Shown piece after piece: positions 35,577 to 44,648 of a DNA stretch of 64,000 bases. The notes under the pieces are model-generated. The model had not been told where the DNA came from. It made no database searches and worked only from the letters and a program-made list of their open reading frames with translations. This DNA is from Rahnella bruchi (GTDB lineage: Bacteria > Pseudomonadota > Gammaproteobacteria > Enterobacterales > Enterobacteriaceae), in NCBI RefSeq assembly GCF_003614975.1, contig NZ_QZWI01000001.1, forward strand, positions 248,001 to 312,000, in the 5' to 3' direction. Numbering within the stretch: position 1 is the first letter of the stretch; each line of letters begins with the position of its first letter. Position numbers and translations under genes: made by a program.

Positions 35577-36425
35577 ATGACAAAGAAAGTATCTAAATGG
35601 TTTCGCATCGGGGTCGAAGGCGACACCTGCGACGGCCGCGAAATTGATGCTAATGACATCAAACAAATGGCGGAGACGTACAGCGCGAAAGCCTACGGTG
35701 CCCGCGTCAATCTGGAGCACATCAAAGGCGTTTTACCGACCAGTGATTTCCGCCGTTATGGCGACGTGATCCAGCTTAAAGCTGAACAGATTGATGACGC
35801 GGCTGAACCGCTGCTGCATGACAAATGGGCTCTGTACGCAATGATAAGCCCGACTGCGGATTTAACGCAGATGGTCGGCGACGGGCAGAAGGTTTACACC
35901 TCGATGGAGATCAAACGTAACTTTGCCAATTCCAATAAATCCTACCTGGTCGGTCTGGCCGTCACCGATGACCCCGCAAGCCTCGGCACTGAAATGCTGG
36001 AGTTTAGCCGCAAAGCCAAACAGAACCCGCTCGCCGGTCGTAAAACCGATCCGGACAGCCTCTTCACGGTTGCCACCGAAGCACTGATTGAGTTTGAAGA
36101 TGCACCGGAAACAGCCCCTTCTCTTTTCGCGCTGGTGAAACAAAAGCTTTCACGTAAACAGGCGTCCGACGATGCCCGCCTGGCCGATGTTCACGAAGCT
36201 GTCAGCGAGGTAGCTCAATACGCTCAGACCGAAATTGATAAGCATGAAACCAGCCTGAACGATCTGCTGAGCCGCGTCGATACCCTGGAAAAATCCACCG
36301 CTGCCGAACATGACGCCCTCACTGAATTGAAAGGCAAGCTTGCGCTGACACCGGCGCAGAACTTTAACCAGCGCCCACACGCAACCGGCGGTACAGGCGC
36401 TGACGAGACAGTGACCGACTGCTGA
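35577..36425 (+). CDS. O: Capsid scaffold and protease gpO
   Basis: Internal scaffold of the P2-type head with a serine protease domain that cuts capsid, portal and itself; 282 residues (P2 O 284). The catalytic triad can be placed: Asp19 (EGDTCDG), His48 (NLEHIKG) and Ser109 (KVYTSMEI), matching P2 D19, H48 and S107 with a two-residue insertion. The C-terminal half (about 195-260) is a coiled, scaffold-type helix rich in Glu and Lys. Confidence 0.94.
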   Translation: MTKKVSKWFRIGVEGDTCDGREIDANDIKQMAETYSAKAYGARVNLEHIKGVLPTSDFRRYGDVIQLKAEQIDDAAEPLLHDKWALYAMISPTADLTQMVGDGQKVYTSMEIKRNFANSNKSYLVGLAVTDDPASLGTEMLEFSRKAKQNPLAGRKTDPDSLFTVATEALIEFEDAPETAPSLFALVKQKLSRKQASDDARLADVHEAVSEVAQYAQTEIDKHETSLNDLLSRVDTLEKSTAAEHDALTELKGKLALTPAQNFNQRPHATGGTGADETVTDC

Positions 36426-36460
36426 TCCGACATCTTTAATTCACCCTCAGGAAATAAGTC

Positions 36461-37600
36461 ATGAAAAAAGAAACGCGCTTTAAATTTAATGCGTTCCTCT
36501 CCCAGCTCGCCAAGCTCAACAACGTTGACGTCAGCACGCTGGATAAAAAATTTAACGTCGAGCCGTCCGTCACGCAGACGCTGATGACCCGATTGCAGGA
36601 GTCCTCAGAGTTCCTGACCCGCATCAACATCATTCCGGTGGACGAAATGATGGGGGCGAAAGTGGGCGTCGGCGTGACCGGCACGATTGCCAGTACCACC
36701 AACACTGATGCGGGTGACGAGCGCGAAACGGCTGATTTCACCAAGCTGGATCAGGAAGGCTACCACTGCACCAAAACCAACTACGACTTCCACTGGATGT
36801 ACAGCAAGCTGGATTTGTGGGCGCGCTACAACGATTTTCAGACCCGTTTGCGTGACGCCATTATTAAGCGTCAGGCACTGGATCGCATCCTGGTCGGCTT
36901 TAACGGTGTTTCCCGCGCACCAACATCTAACCGCGTTCAGAATCCTCTGTTGCAGGATGTCGGTGTGGGCTGGCTGCAAAAATACCGCCTGAATGCCCCG
37001 ACAAAAGTAATGGGCATGATTGTCGCCGAAGACGGTACCGTGACCAATGAGGCAGTGAAAGTCGGTGGCGAAGGTGAGTACAAAAACCTCGACGCGCTGG
37101 TCTTTGATGCGGTGAATGAACTGATCGACCCAATCTATCAGGACGACACCGAGCTGGTGGTGATCTGTGGCCGCAAGCTGCTCGCAGATAAGTATTTCCC
37201 GCTGATCAACAAACAGCAGCCAAACACTGAGGCGATGGCCGCCGACCTGATTGTCAGCCAGAAACGCATCGGCAATCTACCCGCCGTTCGTGTGCCCGGC
37301 TTCCCTGCTAACGCCATGTTGATCACTCGTCTGGATAACCTGTCCATTTACTGGCAGGACGGCACGCATCGCCGCCACGTTGAGGAAGTGCCTAAGCGTG
37401 ACCGCATCGAAAACTACGAATCCATTAACGAGGATTACGTAGTGGAAGATTACGGCTGCGGCTGTCTGATCGAGAACATCGAAGTGACAGCCGGAGAAGA
37501 TGACGCCTCTGATAAGGCCGAACTCAGCAAATTCACCTCGGCGATCGTTGATGCCATCAAAACTGCATCCGGTACCACCGCACCGGCAGCTCAGGAGTAA
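36461..37600 (+). CDS. N: Major capsid protein gpN
   Basis: P2-family major head protein, 379 residues as read (P2 N is 357; longer C-terminal tail here, ending in TTAPAAQE). It starts with the conserved MKKETRFKFNAFLSQLAK and carries 'FHWMYSKLDLWARY' and NLSIYWQDGTHRR. The N-terminal about 31 residues are removed by gpO in P2. ATG preceded by CAGGAAATAAGTC. Confidence 0.96.
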   Translation: MKKETRFKFNAFLSQLAKLNNVDVSTLDKKFNVEPSVTQTLMTRLQESSEFLTRINIIPVDEMMGAKVGVGVTGTIASTTNTDAGDERETADFTKLDQEGYHCTKTNYDFHWMYSKLDLWARYNDFQTRLRDAIIKRQALDRILVGFNGVSRAPTSNRVQNPLLQDVGVGWLQKYRLNAPTKVMGMIVAEDGTVTNEAVKVGGEGEYKNLDALVFDAVNELIDPIYQDDTELVVICGRKLLADKYFPLINKQQPNTEAMAADLIVSQKRIGNLPAVRVPGFPANAMLITRLDNLSIYWQDGTHRRHVEEVPKRDRIENYESINEDYVVEDYGCGCLIENIEVTAGEDDASDKAELSKFTSAIVDAIKTASGTTAPAAQE

Positions 37601-37603
37601 GCC

Positions 37604-38260
37604 ATGACCAGCCCTGCCCGACGTCATTTGTTGCGGCAGTCAGCGATCGAAGCCGCGCAGCAGGATACCAGCCTGCTGCGTCATGCCACCGGCTATGAAC
37701 TGCTGCTGCAAAAGCTTAATGCTGATCAGAAAGCCCTGAAAAAAGCCTATTCCGCTGAGAAAAAGGCAGAACTCAAACGCAAGATGCTGCCCGAATATGC
37801 GCCATGGGTGGCGGGCGTTCTCGCTGAGGGTAAAGGCGCTCAGGACGCCATCCTGATGACCATCATGATCTGGCGTATTGATGCCGGTGACTACGCCGGT
37901 GCACTGGAAATCGCCCGCTATGCGCTGCATTACAAGCTGGCGATGCCGTTCGGCAAACGTCCTGCTGGTTATGCGCTGGCGGAGGAAATCGCCGACATGA
38001 GCACCCGCGCTCATGCTACCGGTGAGCCGGTCAGTCTCGATGTACTCATGACCACGATGGAGCTGACGGAAAGCCAGGACATGCCGGATCAGGTACGCGC
38101 CAAGCTGCACAAAATTACTGGTTACCTGTATCGCGACGCGGAGAAACTGCCGCTCGCCCTGCAACACCTGAAACGCGCCTTCCAGCTGAACAGCAACTGC
38201 GGCGTCAAAAAGGATATTGAGCGGTTGGAATCAGCCATCAAAAAGGCTGCCAACAGCTAA
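37604..38260 (+). CDS. M: Terminase small subunit gpM
   Basis: Small terminase subunit and cos-recognition protein of P2-like phages, 218 residues. It opens MTSPARRHLLRQSA as the family does, with a long helical middle and a TPR-like C-terminal segment ('EKLPLALQHLKRAFQLNSNCGVKKDIERLE'). It works with gpP. It starts 3 bp after N. Confidence 0.92.
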   Translation: MTSPARRHLLRQSAIEAAQQDTSLLRHATGYELLLQKLNADQKALKKAYSAEKKAELKRKMLPEYAPWVAGVLAEGKGAQDAILMTIMIWRIDAGDYAGALEIARYALHYKLAMPFGKRPAGYALAEEIADMSTRAHATGEPVSLDVLMTTMELTESQDMPDQVRAKLHKITGYLYRDAEKLPLALQHLKRAFQLNSNCGVKKDIERLESAIKKAANS

Positions 38261-38355
38261 ACAGAACGCGCCCCGCGCCGGACGGCACGCCAGCCGCGAC
38301 AGGTCTGTGACCTCGTTCAACGCTGGCGTCCACCGTCCCCTATTCAGAGGTCACT

Positions 38356-38826
38356 ATGTCTCTTGTTGTACCTGCACCAAAGCCGGATGCCGCGACGGAA
38401 CCCGCGATTAAAAACACGCACTTCTGGCCGGATATCAATCCGGTGGAGTTACGCGACACTCTGCGCCTGGAAGGAACGGTGACCGCCAAACGTCTGCGCG
38501 CCGTCATTAAGTACGCTCTGACCGAAGTGAATGCCGAGCTTTACAGCTACCGCGTCGCACAACTGGCTCAGGGATACAAAACTCTCGCTGATGTCCCGGC
38601 TGACCAGATTGATGACGAAAGTATCAAAGTCTGTGCCTACCTGCGGGCGGTTTCATCCATTACGGCAGCCATTCTTGCGGAACGATACCCGAACAGTGAC
38701 ACCACCGATGCTGGCAGTAAAAAGGCGGAGATTGTCGAAAGTACGGTTGATGAACTGTGGCGTGATGGCCGCAATGCGATCAGCGATGTCGCCGGTGTGT
38801 CGCACTGTGTGATCGGGCTGCTCTGA
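38356..38826 (+). CDS. L: Head completion protein gpL
   Basis: 156-residue head-completion/stabilisation protein that binds the portal-side neck after packaging. 'FWPDINPVELRDTLRLEGTVT' is the family's N-terminal signature, and HCVIGLL ends it. It overlaps gene X by one base (TGATG). Confidence 0.92.
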   Translation: MSLVVPAPKPDAATEPAIKNTHFWPDINPVELRDTLRLEGTVTAKRLRAVIKYALTEVNAELYSYRVAQLAQGYKTLADVPADQIDDESIKVCAYLRAVSSITAAILAERYPNSDTTDAGSKKAEIVESTVDELWRDGRNAISDVAGVSHCVIGLL

Positions 38827-39029
38827 TGAAAGTCTATGCCGAACAGGGCGACACCGTGGATTCGCTCTGCTGGCGTTACTACGGCCGCACCGAGTCGGTG
38901 ATGGAACAGGTTTACGCGGCTAACGTTGGCTTAGCCGCACAGGGGGCAATTCTGCCCCATGGCTACGCGGTGGAGCTGCCGGATATTACTCAGGCCGCAG
39001 TCAGCGAAACCGTCTCACTTTGGGACTGA
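38826..39029 (+). CDS. X: Tail protein gpX
   Basis: 67-residue LysM-like tail protein: MKVYAEQGDTVDSLCWRYYG at the start and LPHGYAVELPDI in the second half. The P2 X family helps finish the tail, perhaps at the hub. Coupled to L and Y by overlapping stop and start codons. Confidence 0.93.
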   Translation: MKVYAEQGDTVDSLCWRYYGRTESVMEQVYAANVGLAAQGAILPHGYAVELPDITQAAVSETVSLWD

Positions 39030-39244
39030 TGACCATGGAGCGCATCACCTCGTTTATCTGTTACTGCGTCGCGGCCTTTCTTGCCTGGCTCGGCGCAATG
39101 TCGCCGCAGGATATTGCCTTTTTAGTCGGTGCCGCCGTCGGCGTCGCGACCTTCCTGGTGAACTGGTACTACCGGCGCAAAACTTACCGACTGCTGAAAG
39201 CTATGGGCATCAGAGGAGACATTAATGCAGCCATCAATCGTTAG
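39029..39244 (+). CDS. Y: Holin gpY
   Basis: 71-residue small membrane protein with two hydrophobic segments (FICYCVAAFLAWLGAM and IAFLVGAAVGVATFLVNWYY) and a charged tail (RRKTYRLLK). It opens or depolarises the inner membrane to time lysis. The two-segment layout is that of class II holins or pinholins, which pair with signal-anchor endolysins like the one encoded next. ATG overlaps the X stop. Confidence 0.88.
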   Translation: MTMERITSFICYCVAAFLAWLGAMSPQDIAFLVGAAVGVATFLVNWYYRRKTYRLLKAMGIRGDINAAINR

Positions 39245-39734
39245 ACGCTGCGCCGTCGCCGCCGTCCTGGCGATTGCCGCAATGCTCCCACAAACGCCAA
39301 CGTTGAAAACATCCGCCGCCGGTCTGGCACTTATCGCAGATTTTGAAGGCTGCCGCCTGTCCGCCTATCAGTGCAGCGCGGGCGTCTGGACAAACGGCAT
39401 CGGGCACACCGCAGGCGTGAAACCGCAAACGCACATCAGCGAACGGCAGGCCGCCGTGAATCTGGTGGAAGACGTGATGCGGGTGGAGAAAGGCATTGCG
39501 AGATGTATGCCGGTGGCCATGCCGCAGCCGGTGTATGACGCAGTGGCGTCTTTTGCGTTCAACGTCGGTGTGACGGCGGCGTGTAAATCCACCCTGGCGT
39601 TTTTCATCAACAAAGGGGAATGGCGAAAAGCCTGCGAACAGCTGCCGCGCTGGGTGTTTGTGAACGGCGTGCGCGTAACCGGGCTGGAACGCCGCCGCGA
39701 GAATGAACTGGCCTACTGCCTGCGGGGTGTCTGA
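39225..39734 (+). CDS. K: Endolysin gpK (GH24 lysozyme, probably SAR type)
   Basis: 169-residue muramidase. The catalytic triad of GH24 is seen as Glu-(8)-Cys-(5)-Thr in FEGCRLSAYQCSAGVWTNGIGHT (glutamate near residue 36): the middle residue is Cys where T4 lysozyme has Asp, as in phage P1-like lysozymes. The N-terminal hydrophobic stretch (VAAVLAIAAMLP, residues 9-20) suits a signal-anchor-release endolysin exported by the Sec system. It starts inside the holin gene. Confidence 0.92.
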   Translation: MQPSIVRRCAVAAVLAIAAMLPQTPTLKTSAAGLALIADFEGCRLSAYQCSAGVWTNGIGHTAGVKPQTHISERQAAVNLVEDVMRVEKGIARCMPVAMPQPVYDAVASFAFNVGVTAACKSTLAFFINKGEWRKACEQLPRWVFVNGVRVTGLERRRENELAYCLRGV

Positions 39735-40159
39735 TGCGCATTTTAATTTTGTTAATGCTGGCCGCTTGCGCGCTGGCGGGGCTGCAAACCTGGCGTATCG
39801 GCGCCCTGCATGATCAGGCAGACCAGGCGCAGCTGATCATCGGCACGCTGTCCGCCGGTATCGAAAGCCGCGATAACGTCATTCACCGTCTGAACGATGA
39901 GGCAGTGATGCGGGAACGCCAGGAGCAAAGCCTGCGCACCCAGCTCGCACGGGCGGGTCAGTTGGCACGCGTCCGTGAAATTCACCTTCAAAGGTTACTT
40001 AATGAAAATCAGGAAATGCGCGACTGGTATGGCGCTCGTCTGCCTGACGGTATTGGCCGGATGCACGCGCGTCCCGCCTTTGCCAGCGCCGCAGATTATT
40101 TACGTTGGCTGCCCGGCGGTGACGAGCTGCCCGATACCGGCAAGCGCACCGGCCACTAA
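39734..40159 (+). CDS. lysB: Inner-membrane spanin LysB
   Basis: 141-residue Rz-like protein: an N-terminal transmembrane segment (ILILLMLAACALAGL) and a long coiled coil (DQAQLIIGTLSAGIESRD... to ...LLNENQEM). It joins the outer-membrane spanin encoded inside it to fuse the two membranes at lysis. It overlaps K by one base. Confidence 0.9.
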   Translation: MRILILLMLAACALAGLQTWRIGALHDQADQAQLIIGTLSAGIESRDNVIHRLNDEAVMRERQEQSLRTQLARAGQLARVREIHLQRLLNENQEMRDWYGARLPDGIGRMHARPAFASAADYLRWLPGGDELPDTGKRTGH

Positions 40160-40292
40160 CGGCGATTTAAGCAGTGACGTCAGAAACCTGGAGGCCGCGC
40201 TAACCGCCTGCGGCCTTCAGGTGGAAGCGGTCAAACAATGCCAGGAGGAACACCGTGTTAAAACCCGCACAGCTACGAAAAGCCATCACTGA
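40002..40292 (+). CDS. lysC: Outer-membrane lipoprotein spanin LysC, nested in lysB
   Basis: 96-residue Rz1-like protein in the +1 frame, beginning at ATG 40002 inside lysB and running past its end. A lipoprotein signal peptide ends at LAGC (lipidated Cys about residue 20), followed by proline-rich RVPPLPAP. Further cysteines occur in CPAVTSC. This nested arrangement is typical of Rz/Rz1 pairs. Confidence 0.88.
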   Translation: MKIRKCATGMALVCLTVLAGCTRVPPLPAPQIIYVGCPAVTSCPIPASAPATNGDLSSDVRNLEAALTACGLQVEAVKQCQEEHRVKTRTATKSHH

Positions 40293-40722
40293 AGCCGTGC
40301 CGGTGCTGCAAACCAGCCCCGACCAGCTACGAATGTTTGTGGATAACGGGCGTATCGTTTCCACGTTAGCCAGCTCGCTGTCATTTGAATATCAGTATCA
40401 GGTCGAACTGTTGATCACCGACTTTACTCAGGACAGCGATCTGATCGTGGTGCCCATTCTGGCCTGGCTGCGCGAGCATCAGCCGGACATCATGGCGACG
40501 CCGGAAAAACAGCAGAATGGATACACGTTTAAGGCTGATATGCTAAATGATGGGAGCTATGACATCGCTATTCATTTGCAGCTCACCGAGCGCGTGATCG
40601 TTAAACAGATTGACGCCGGTCTGCACGTTGAGCATGTTCCTGAACCGCAGCTGCCCGAGCCGGTGGAAAGGCCGCGTAAACTGTACCTGCACGGCGAGTT
40701 AGTGAGTCAGTGGAATGAGTGA
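40255..40722 (+). CDS. R: Tail completion protein gpR
   Basis: 155-residue P2 R homologue that helps finish the tail end joining the head. It starts at GTG 40255, with AGGAGG six bases upstream, inside the lysC frame. Conserved blocks are LSFEYQYQVELLITDF and 'ADMLNDGSYDIAIHLQLTER'. Confidence 0.92.
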   Translation: MLKPAQLRKAITEAVPVLQTSPDQLRMFVDNGRIVSTLASSLSFEYQYQVELLITDFTQDSDLIVVPILAWLREHQPDIMATPEKQQNGYTFKADMLNDGSYDIAIHLQLTERVIVKQIDAGLHVEHVPEPQLPEPVERPRKLYLHGELVSQWNE

Positions 40723-41164
40723 GCTGACCGCGTTTGATAACCGTATCGATGCACTGATTGCAGCGCTTTCACCACAGCGCCGAAAAGCTCTGGCGACAGA
40801 GATTGCAAAGCGTTTGCGCAAACACCAACAGCAGCGCATCAAGCGGCAGGTTACGCCGGAGGGGCAGCCGTTCACCCCGCGACGGGCGCAGCCTCTGCGG
40901 GCGAAGAAAGGCCGCATCAAACGGGAGATGTTCGCCAAACTGCGCACGGCCAAATACTTGAAGGCCAAAGGTACGGATAAGGACGCGGTGGTGGAATTCA
41001 CCGGCCAGGTGCAACGGATGGCGAAAGTGCATCAGTACGGCCTGCGGGATCGCCCATCGGTCAGGGCAAAAGAAGTGCAGTATCCACAGCGCCCATTGTT
41101 GGGTCTGGACGCTGAGGATATGAAGATTGTGGAGGACGAACTAGTGAAAATAATATGCCACTGA
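40715..41164 (+). CDS. S: Tail completion protein gpS
   Basis: 149-residue basic protein of the P2 S family (virion morphogenesis protein), with 'RIKRQVTPEGQPFTPRRAQ' and 'VHQYGLRDRPSVRAKEVQYP', then RPLLGL. It acts with gpR. It overlaps R by 8 bp and ends the first late operon ahead of the minus-strand cargo gene. Confidence 0.92.
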   Translation: MSELTAFDNRIDALIAALSPQRRKALATEIAKRLRKHQQQRIKRQVTPEGQPFTPRRAQPLRAKKGRIKREMFAKLRTAKYLKAKGTDKDAVVEFTGQVQRMAKVHQYGLRDRPSVRAKEVQYPQRPLLGLDAEDMKIVEDELVKIICH

Positions 41165-41186
41165 TGGATCACATGTCAGGAAATTA

Positions 41187-41939
41187 TTAAAGAAGTTTTG
41201 CAAACCAAGCTGGCAAATCTTCAGCAGCTTGGTGTGAGTAAGTATATTGGGGGATACTTTCCCAAAAACCAATTATTGAATCAATAAACTCATCAAATTG
41301 AACCTCGCTAATAGTTAAATCCTCGTACCTTATATAACTATTCCCCCAAGCCTCCTCAGTCACCCCATCGCGCCTAAAATATTCTGGGTTTGATTTCTTG
41401 AGAGTTTCAAAGGATTTGCCATCGCCATGTTTAAATACATTAACTACTTTACTCATGGTCAACAATTTAGAATGCTTTGGCATGTTAGACATAGGCACCC
41501 CTAAGCTCTCAATTAACTTAATAATATCTGGCAAAGTTAACGCCCATATTTTTTCATAAATAACTTTATTTTTAGCCCACTGCCTTATCTCTTTCACCAA
41601 CCATTCTCTTAAATCTTTTTCCCATTTATGATATATGCTAGATAAAATGGCAAGGTAAACACTACTCTTCATTTCCTCCAGATTTAAATAGTAATCAATG
41701 CCTTCATGATATGCTTGCTCTGCAAGATCGGCAGGATCATCATTTTCGGAATTGAAAGACAGACCAGCTTTATTATACCATTCGTCGGCATACTTCTTAG
41801 CTACATCCTCAAGATTAGAGAATTGTGGAAAAATAAGGTTCTTAGCCTGCGCTACATAAAAATCATATCCTGACAACAGATAATCCCTATCAATACTTGC
41901 TAGGTATAATGTTACGAACTCTTTATTTTCTTCACTCAT
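41187..41939 (-). CDS. AT-rich cargo gene between S and V, unknown function
   Basis: A 250-residue soluble, largely helical protein (many Trp and Tyr; 'DLREWLVKEIRQWAKNKVIYEKIWALTLPD' in the middle). The C-terminal third has VVNVFKHGDGKS, which resembles the N-x2-K-H-G type motif found in some HEPN-fold proteins; this is a weak guess. The gene is on the opposite strand to the late genes and clearly lower in GC, with its own start (AGAGGGA four bases before ATG). It looks like a moron, perhaps for superinfection exclusion or abortive infection. Confidence 0.75.
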   Translation of the reverse strand: MSEENKEFVTLYLASIDRDYLLSGYDFYVAQAKNLIFPQFSNLEDVAKKYADEWYNKAGLSFNSENDDPADLAEQAYHEGIDYYLNLEEMKSSVYLAILSSIYHKWEKDLREWLVKEIRQWAKNKVIYEKIWALTLPDIIKLIESLGVPMSNMPKHSKLLTMSKVVNVFKHGDGKSFETLKKSNPEYFRRDGVTEEAWGNSYIRYEDLTISEVQFDEFIDSIIGFWESIPQYTYSHQAAEDLPAWFAKLL

Positions 41940-42151
41940 AAATCCCTCTGCGCGCGTAGTTGTATAAAACCAATATTAAACACTATGTTGTTTTTATTAT
42001 TAAATTTCAAGCCACAATGCCAACGTTCTGAAACTAAGCACTCCAAAATTAGCGGGGCGTCAAAGAGTAAACTGATTTAGTGAAGAAGCCTGGCGTCTAA
42101 AGTTACTTCGGTAAATAAGAATAATGAATCAAGATGATTCATAGTACATAT

Positions 42152-42161
42152 GTTGTGCTAT
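42152..42161 (+). promoter_or_regulatory. Candidate Ogr-binding site for the V promoter
   Basis: GTTGTGCTAT matches the core shared with the P/O and FI sites at 9 of 10 bases; a following CGAACA gives a partial dyad. It lies about 60 bp before gene V, and the terminator hairpin at 42187-42214 would fall between it and the likely start point. Confidence 0.6.
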
Positions 42162-42186
42162 CGAACATCAATCCGCCTCAAATTGT

Positions 42187-42214
42187 ATGCCGCCTGACAG
42201 GGCGGCATTCTTTT
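42187..42214 (+). terminator. Terminator upstream of V
   Basis: A perfect 8-bp stem (ATGCCGCC/GGCGGCAT) with a 6-nt loop and TCTTTTAT after it. It would end transcripts coming from the R-S side just before the V late promoter start. Confidence 0.75.
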
Positions 42215-42218
42215 ATCC

Positions 42219-42860
42219 ATGAATACATCCATCCCAAACAACGACATTCCGCGCCTGCTGCGCAATCTGATCCGCATTGGCACCGTTGCCGAGGTGGATT
42301 TAGATGCGGGCAGCTGTCGCGTGAACACCGGCGGCAACGTCACCGACTGGTTGCACTGGTTAACTTCCCGCGCGGGGCGTTCCCGTTCATGGTGGGCACC
42401 GTCCGCCGGTGAACAGGTTCTGCTGTTCTGCCTGGGCGGCGAGCTGGATACCGCCTTTGTGATGCCCGGCGTTTTCTCTGATGAATTCCCTGCGCCGTCG
42501 GCGTCAGCCGACGCCCTACACGTTACTTTCCCTGACGGCGCGGTGATCGAGTACGAACCCAAAACCGGCGCGCTACTGGCAACCGGCATTAAGTCTGCAA
42601 CGGTGAACGCTGCCGATAAGGTGGCTGTCACCGCCCCACTGATTACCTGCACGGCGAAAACCCGCATCACTCTCGACACGCCGGAAGTGGTCTGCACTAA
42701 CAAACTCACCACCGCCACCATCGAGATTAAAAAGGGCGGCACCATGACCGGCAACCTCACCCATTCAGGCGGCAGCATCACGTCAAACGGCGTGGTTGTG
42801 CATACCCATAAACACGGCGGCGTCCAGACGGGCGGCGGTCAAACGCAGGTGCCGTCATGA
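42219..42860 (+). CDS. V: Baseplate spike protein gpV
   Basis: 213-residue central spike of the P2-type baseplate: an OB-fold N-terminal region (RIGTVAEVDLDAGSCRVNTG) and a C-terminal beta-helix with repeat strands, ending in the metal-binding VVHTHKHGG-type tip. It punctures the outer membrane on contraction. It starts the V-W-J-I-H-G operon. Confidence 0.95.
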   Translation: MNTSIPNNDIPRLLRNLIRIGTVAEVDLDAGSCRVNTGGNVTDWLHWLTSRAGRSRSWWAPSAGEQVLLFCLGGELDTAFVMPGVFSDEFPAPSASADALHVTFPDGAVIEYEPKTGALLATGIKSATVNAADKVAVTAPLITCTAKTRITLDTPEVVCTNKLTTATIEIKKGGTMTGNLTHSGGSITSNGVVVHTHKHGGVQTGGGQTQVPS

Positions 42861-43207
42861 GTAACGCAAAATACATCGGGCTGGCTCGCGATACGGGGCG
42901 CAGCGTCGAAGACCTTGCGCACATCCAGCAGTCGGTCAGCGACATTCTGCGTACGCCCGTCGGTTCCCGCGTCATGCGCCGTGACTATGGTTCACTGCTG
43001 TCTGAACTGACTGACCGCCCGCAGAATGCCGCGCTGCGGCTGCAAATCATGGCGGCCTGTTACAGCGCGATCCTCAAGTGGGAGCCGCGCGTCAGCCTCA
43101 CCGGCATCACCTTAGAAACGACGTTTGACGGGAAAGCGGTGGTTGAACTCACCGGCATCCGCAAAGACACGTCCGCCGCCATCTCCTTAACCCTTCCAGT
43201 GAGCTGA
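42857..43207 (+). CDS. W: Baseplate wedge protein gpW
   Basis: 116-residue T4 gp25-like baseplate protein: DILRTPVGSRVMRRDYGSLL with the EPR (WEPRVSL) motif. It overlaps V by four bases (ATGA). Confidence 0.95.
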   Translation: MSNAKYIGLARDTGRSVEDLAHIQQSVSDILRTPVGSRVMRRDYGSLLSELTDRPQNAALRLQIMAACYSAILKWEPRVSLTGITLETTFDGKAVVELTGIRKDTSAAISLTLPVS

Positions 43208-43210
43208 ATT

Positions 43211-44119
43211 ATGGCAACTATCGACCTGAGCCAGTTACCCGCCCCCGACGTGGTGGAGGTGCTGGATTATGAAATTCTGCTGGCGGAGCGCAAAGCCACG
43301 CTGGTGTCGCTGTACCCCGAAGACCAGCAGGCCGCCATCGCCCGCACGCTGACGCTGGAGTCTGAGCCGATTGTGAAACTGCTGGAGGAGAACGCCTACC
43401 GCGAAGTGATCCTGCGTCAGCGGGTTAACGAGGCGGCGCAGGCCGTGATGCTGGCCTATGCCACCGGCGCAGACCTCGACAACATCGCGGCGACGTTCAG
43501 CGTGCAACGCCTGACGATCACGCCTGCGGATACCGTCAGCGTGCCCGCCGTGGCGGCGGTGATGGAAAGCGATGCGGATTTACGTATCCGTGCGCAGCAG
43601 GCGTTTGAAGGGCTGAGCGTGGCGGGTCCGGTCGGCGCGTATGAGTATCACGGGCGCTCTGCCGACGGGCGCGTGGCGGACATTTCGGTGATCAGTCCGT
43701 CGCCCGCCTGCGTGACGATTTCCGTGCTGGCACAGACCGGCAACGGCACCGCGCCCGCCGACCTGCTGGCGAAAGTGCAGGCCGCGCTCAACGATGAAAA
43801 CGTGCGCCCCGTGGCCGACCGCGTGACCGTTCAGTCAGCAACCGTCGTGAATTACACCATTGATGCCGTGCTGTATCTGTTCCCTGGTCCCGAAACCGAA
43901 CCCATCCGCGCAGCCGCCGAGGCGAAGCTTATCGCCTACACCACCGCGCAGCACCGTTTAGGCCGCGACATCCGGCTGTCGGCCATTTACGCCGCGCTGC
44001 ACGTTGAGGGCGTCCAGCGGGTAGAGCTGAAAAGCCCGAAGGCCGACATCGAGCTGGACAAAACCCAGGCGTCATTCTGCACCGCGTACACCCTGAAAGT
44101 GGGCGGCTACGATGAGTGA
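43211..44119 (+). CDS. J: Baseplate wedge protein gpJ
   Basis: 302-residue member of the P2 J (gp6-like) family. N-terminal LSQLPAPDVVEVLDYE and 'AEAKLIAYTTAQHRLGRDI' near the C-terminus are typical. It overlaps I by 8 bp. Confidence 0.95.
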   Translation: MATIDLSQLPAPDVVEVLDYEILLAERKATLVSLYPEDQQAAIARTLTLESEPIVKLLEENAYREVILRQRVNEAAQAVMLAYATGADLDNIAATFSVQRLTITPADTVSVPAVAAVMESDADLRIRAQQAFEGLSVAGPVGAYEYHGRSADGRVADISVISPSPACVTISVLAQTGNGTAPADLLAKVQAALNDENVRPVADRVTVQSATVVNYTIDAVLYLFPGPETEPIRAAAEAKLIAYTTAQHRLGRDIRLSAIYAALHVEGVQRVELKSPKADIELDKTQASFCTAYTLKVGGYDE

Positions 44120-44639
44120 TCGCCTGCTGCCCGTAGGTTCATCCGCGCTCGAGGTGGCCGCCGCCAACGCCTGCGCCGCGCTTGAAAACGTGCCGGTGCC
44201 GCTGCGGCAGCTCTGGGATCCGCTGACCTGTCCTGCAAAGTTTTTACCTTACCTGGCGTGGGCGCTGTCGGTTGACCGTTGGGATGAGCACTGGCCGGTT
44301 GCTACTAAGCGGCGCGTGATTCAGTCGGCCTGGTTCATTCACTGCCATAAGGGAACCATCGGTGCCATCCGGCGCGTGGTGGAGCCGCTCGGCTACCTGA
44401 TTAACGTGACCGAGTGGTGGGAAACCAACGACGAACCAGGCACGTTTCGCCTGGACATCGGCGTGCTGGAAACCGGCATCACTGAAGAAATGTATTTAGA
44501 GATGGAGCGGCTGATAGCCGATGCCAAACCCGCAAGCCGTCATCTGATCGGGCTGACCATTACCCAGGATATTAAAGGCGACGTTTACATTGGCGCAGCG
44601 CAGTACGTCGGCGAGCTGCTGACCGTTTACCCCGCATAA
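44112..44639 (+). CDS. I: Tail protein gpI
   Basis: 175-residue P2 I-family baseplate/tail protein, with the conserved WDPLTCPAKFLPYLAWALSVD and HCHKGTIGAIRRVVEPLGY segments. Confidence 0.95.
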   Translation: MSDRLLPVGSSALEVAAANACAALENVPVPLRQLWDPLTCPAKFLPYLAWALSVDRWDEHWPVATKRRVIQSAWFIHCHKGTIGAIRRVVEPLGYLINVTEWWETNDEPGTFRLDIGVLETGITEEMYLEMERLIADAKPASRHLIGLTITQDIKGDVYIGAAQYVGELLTVYPA

Positions 44640-44648
44640 GAGGACGAT

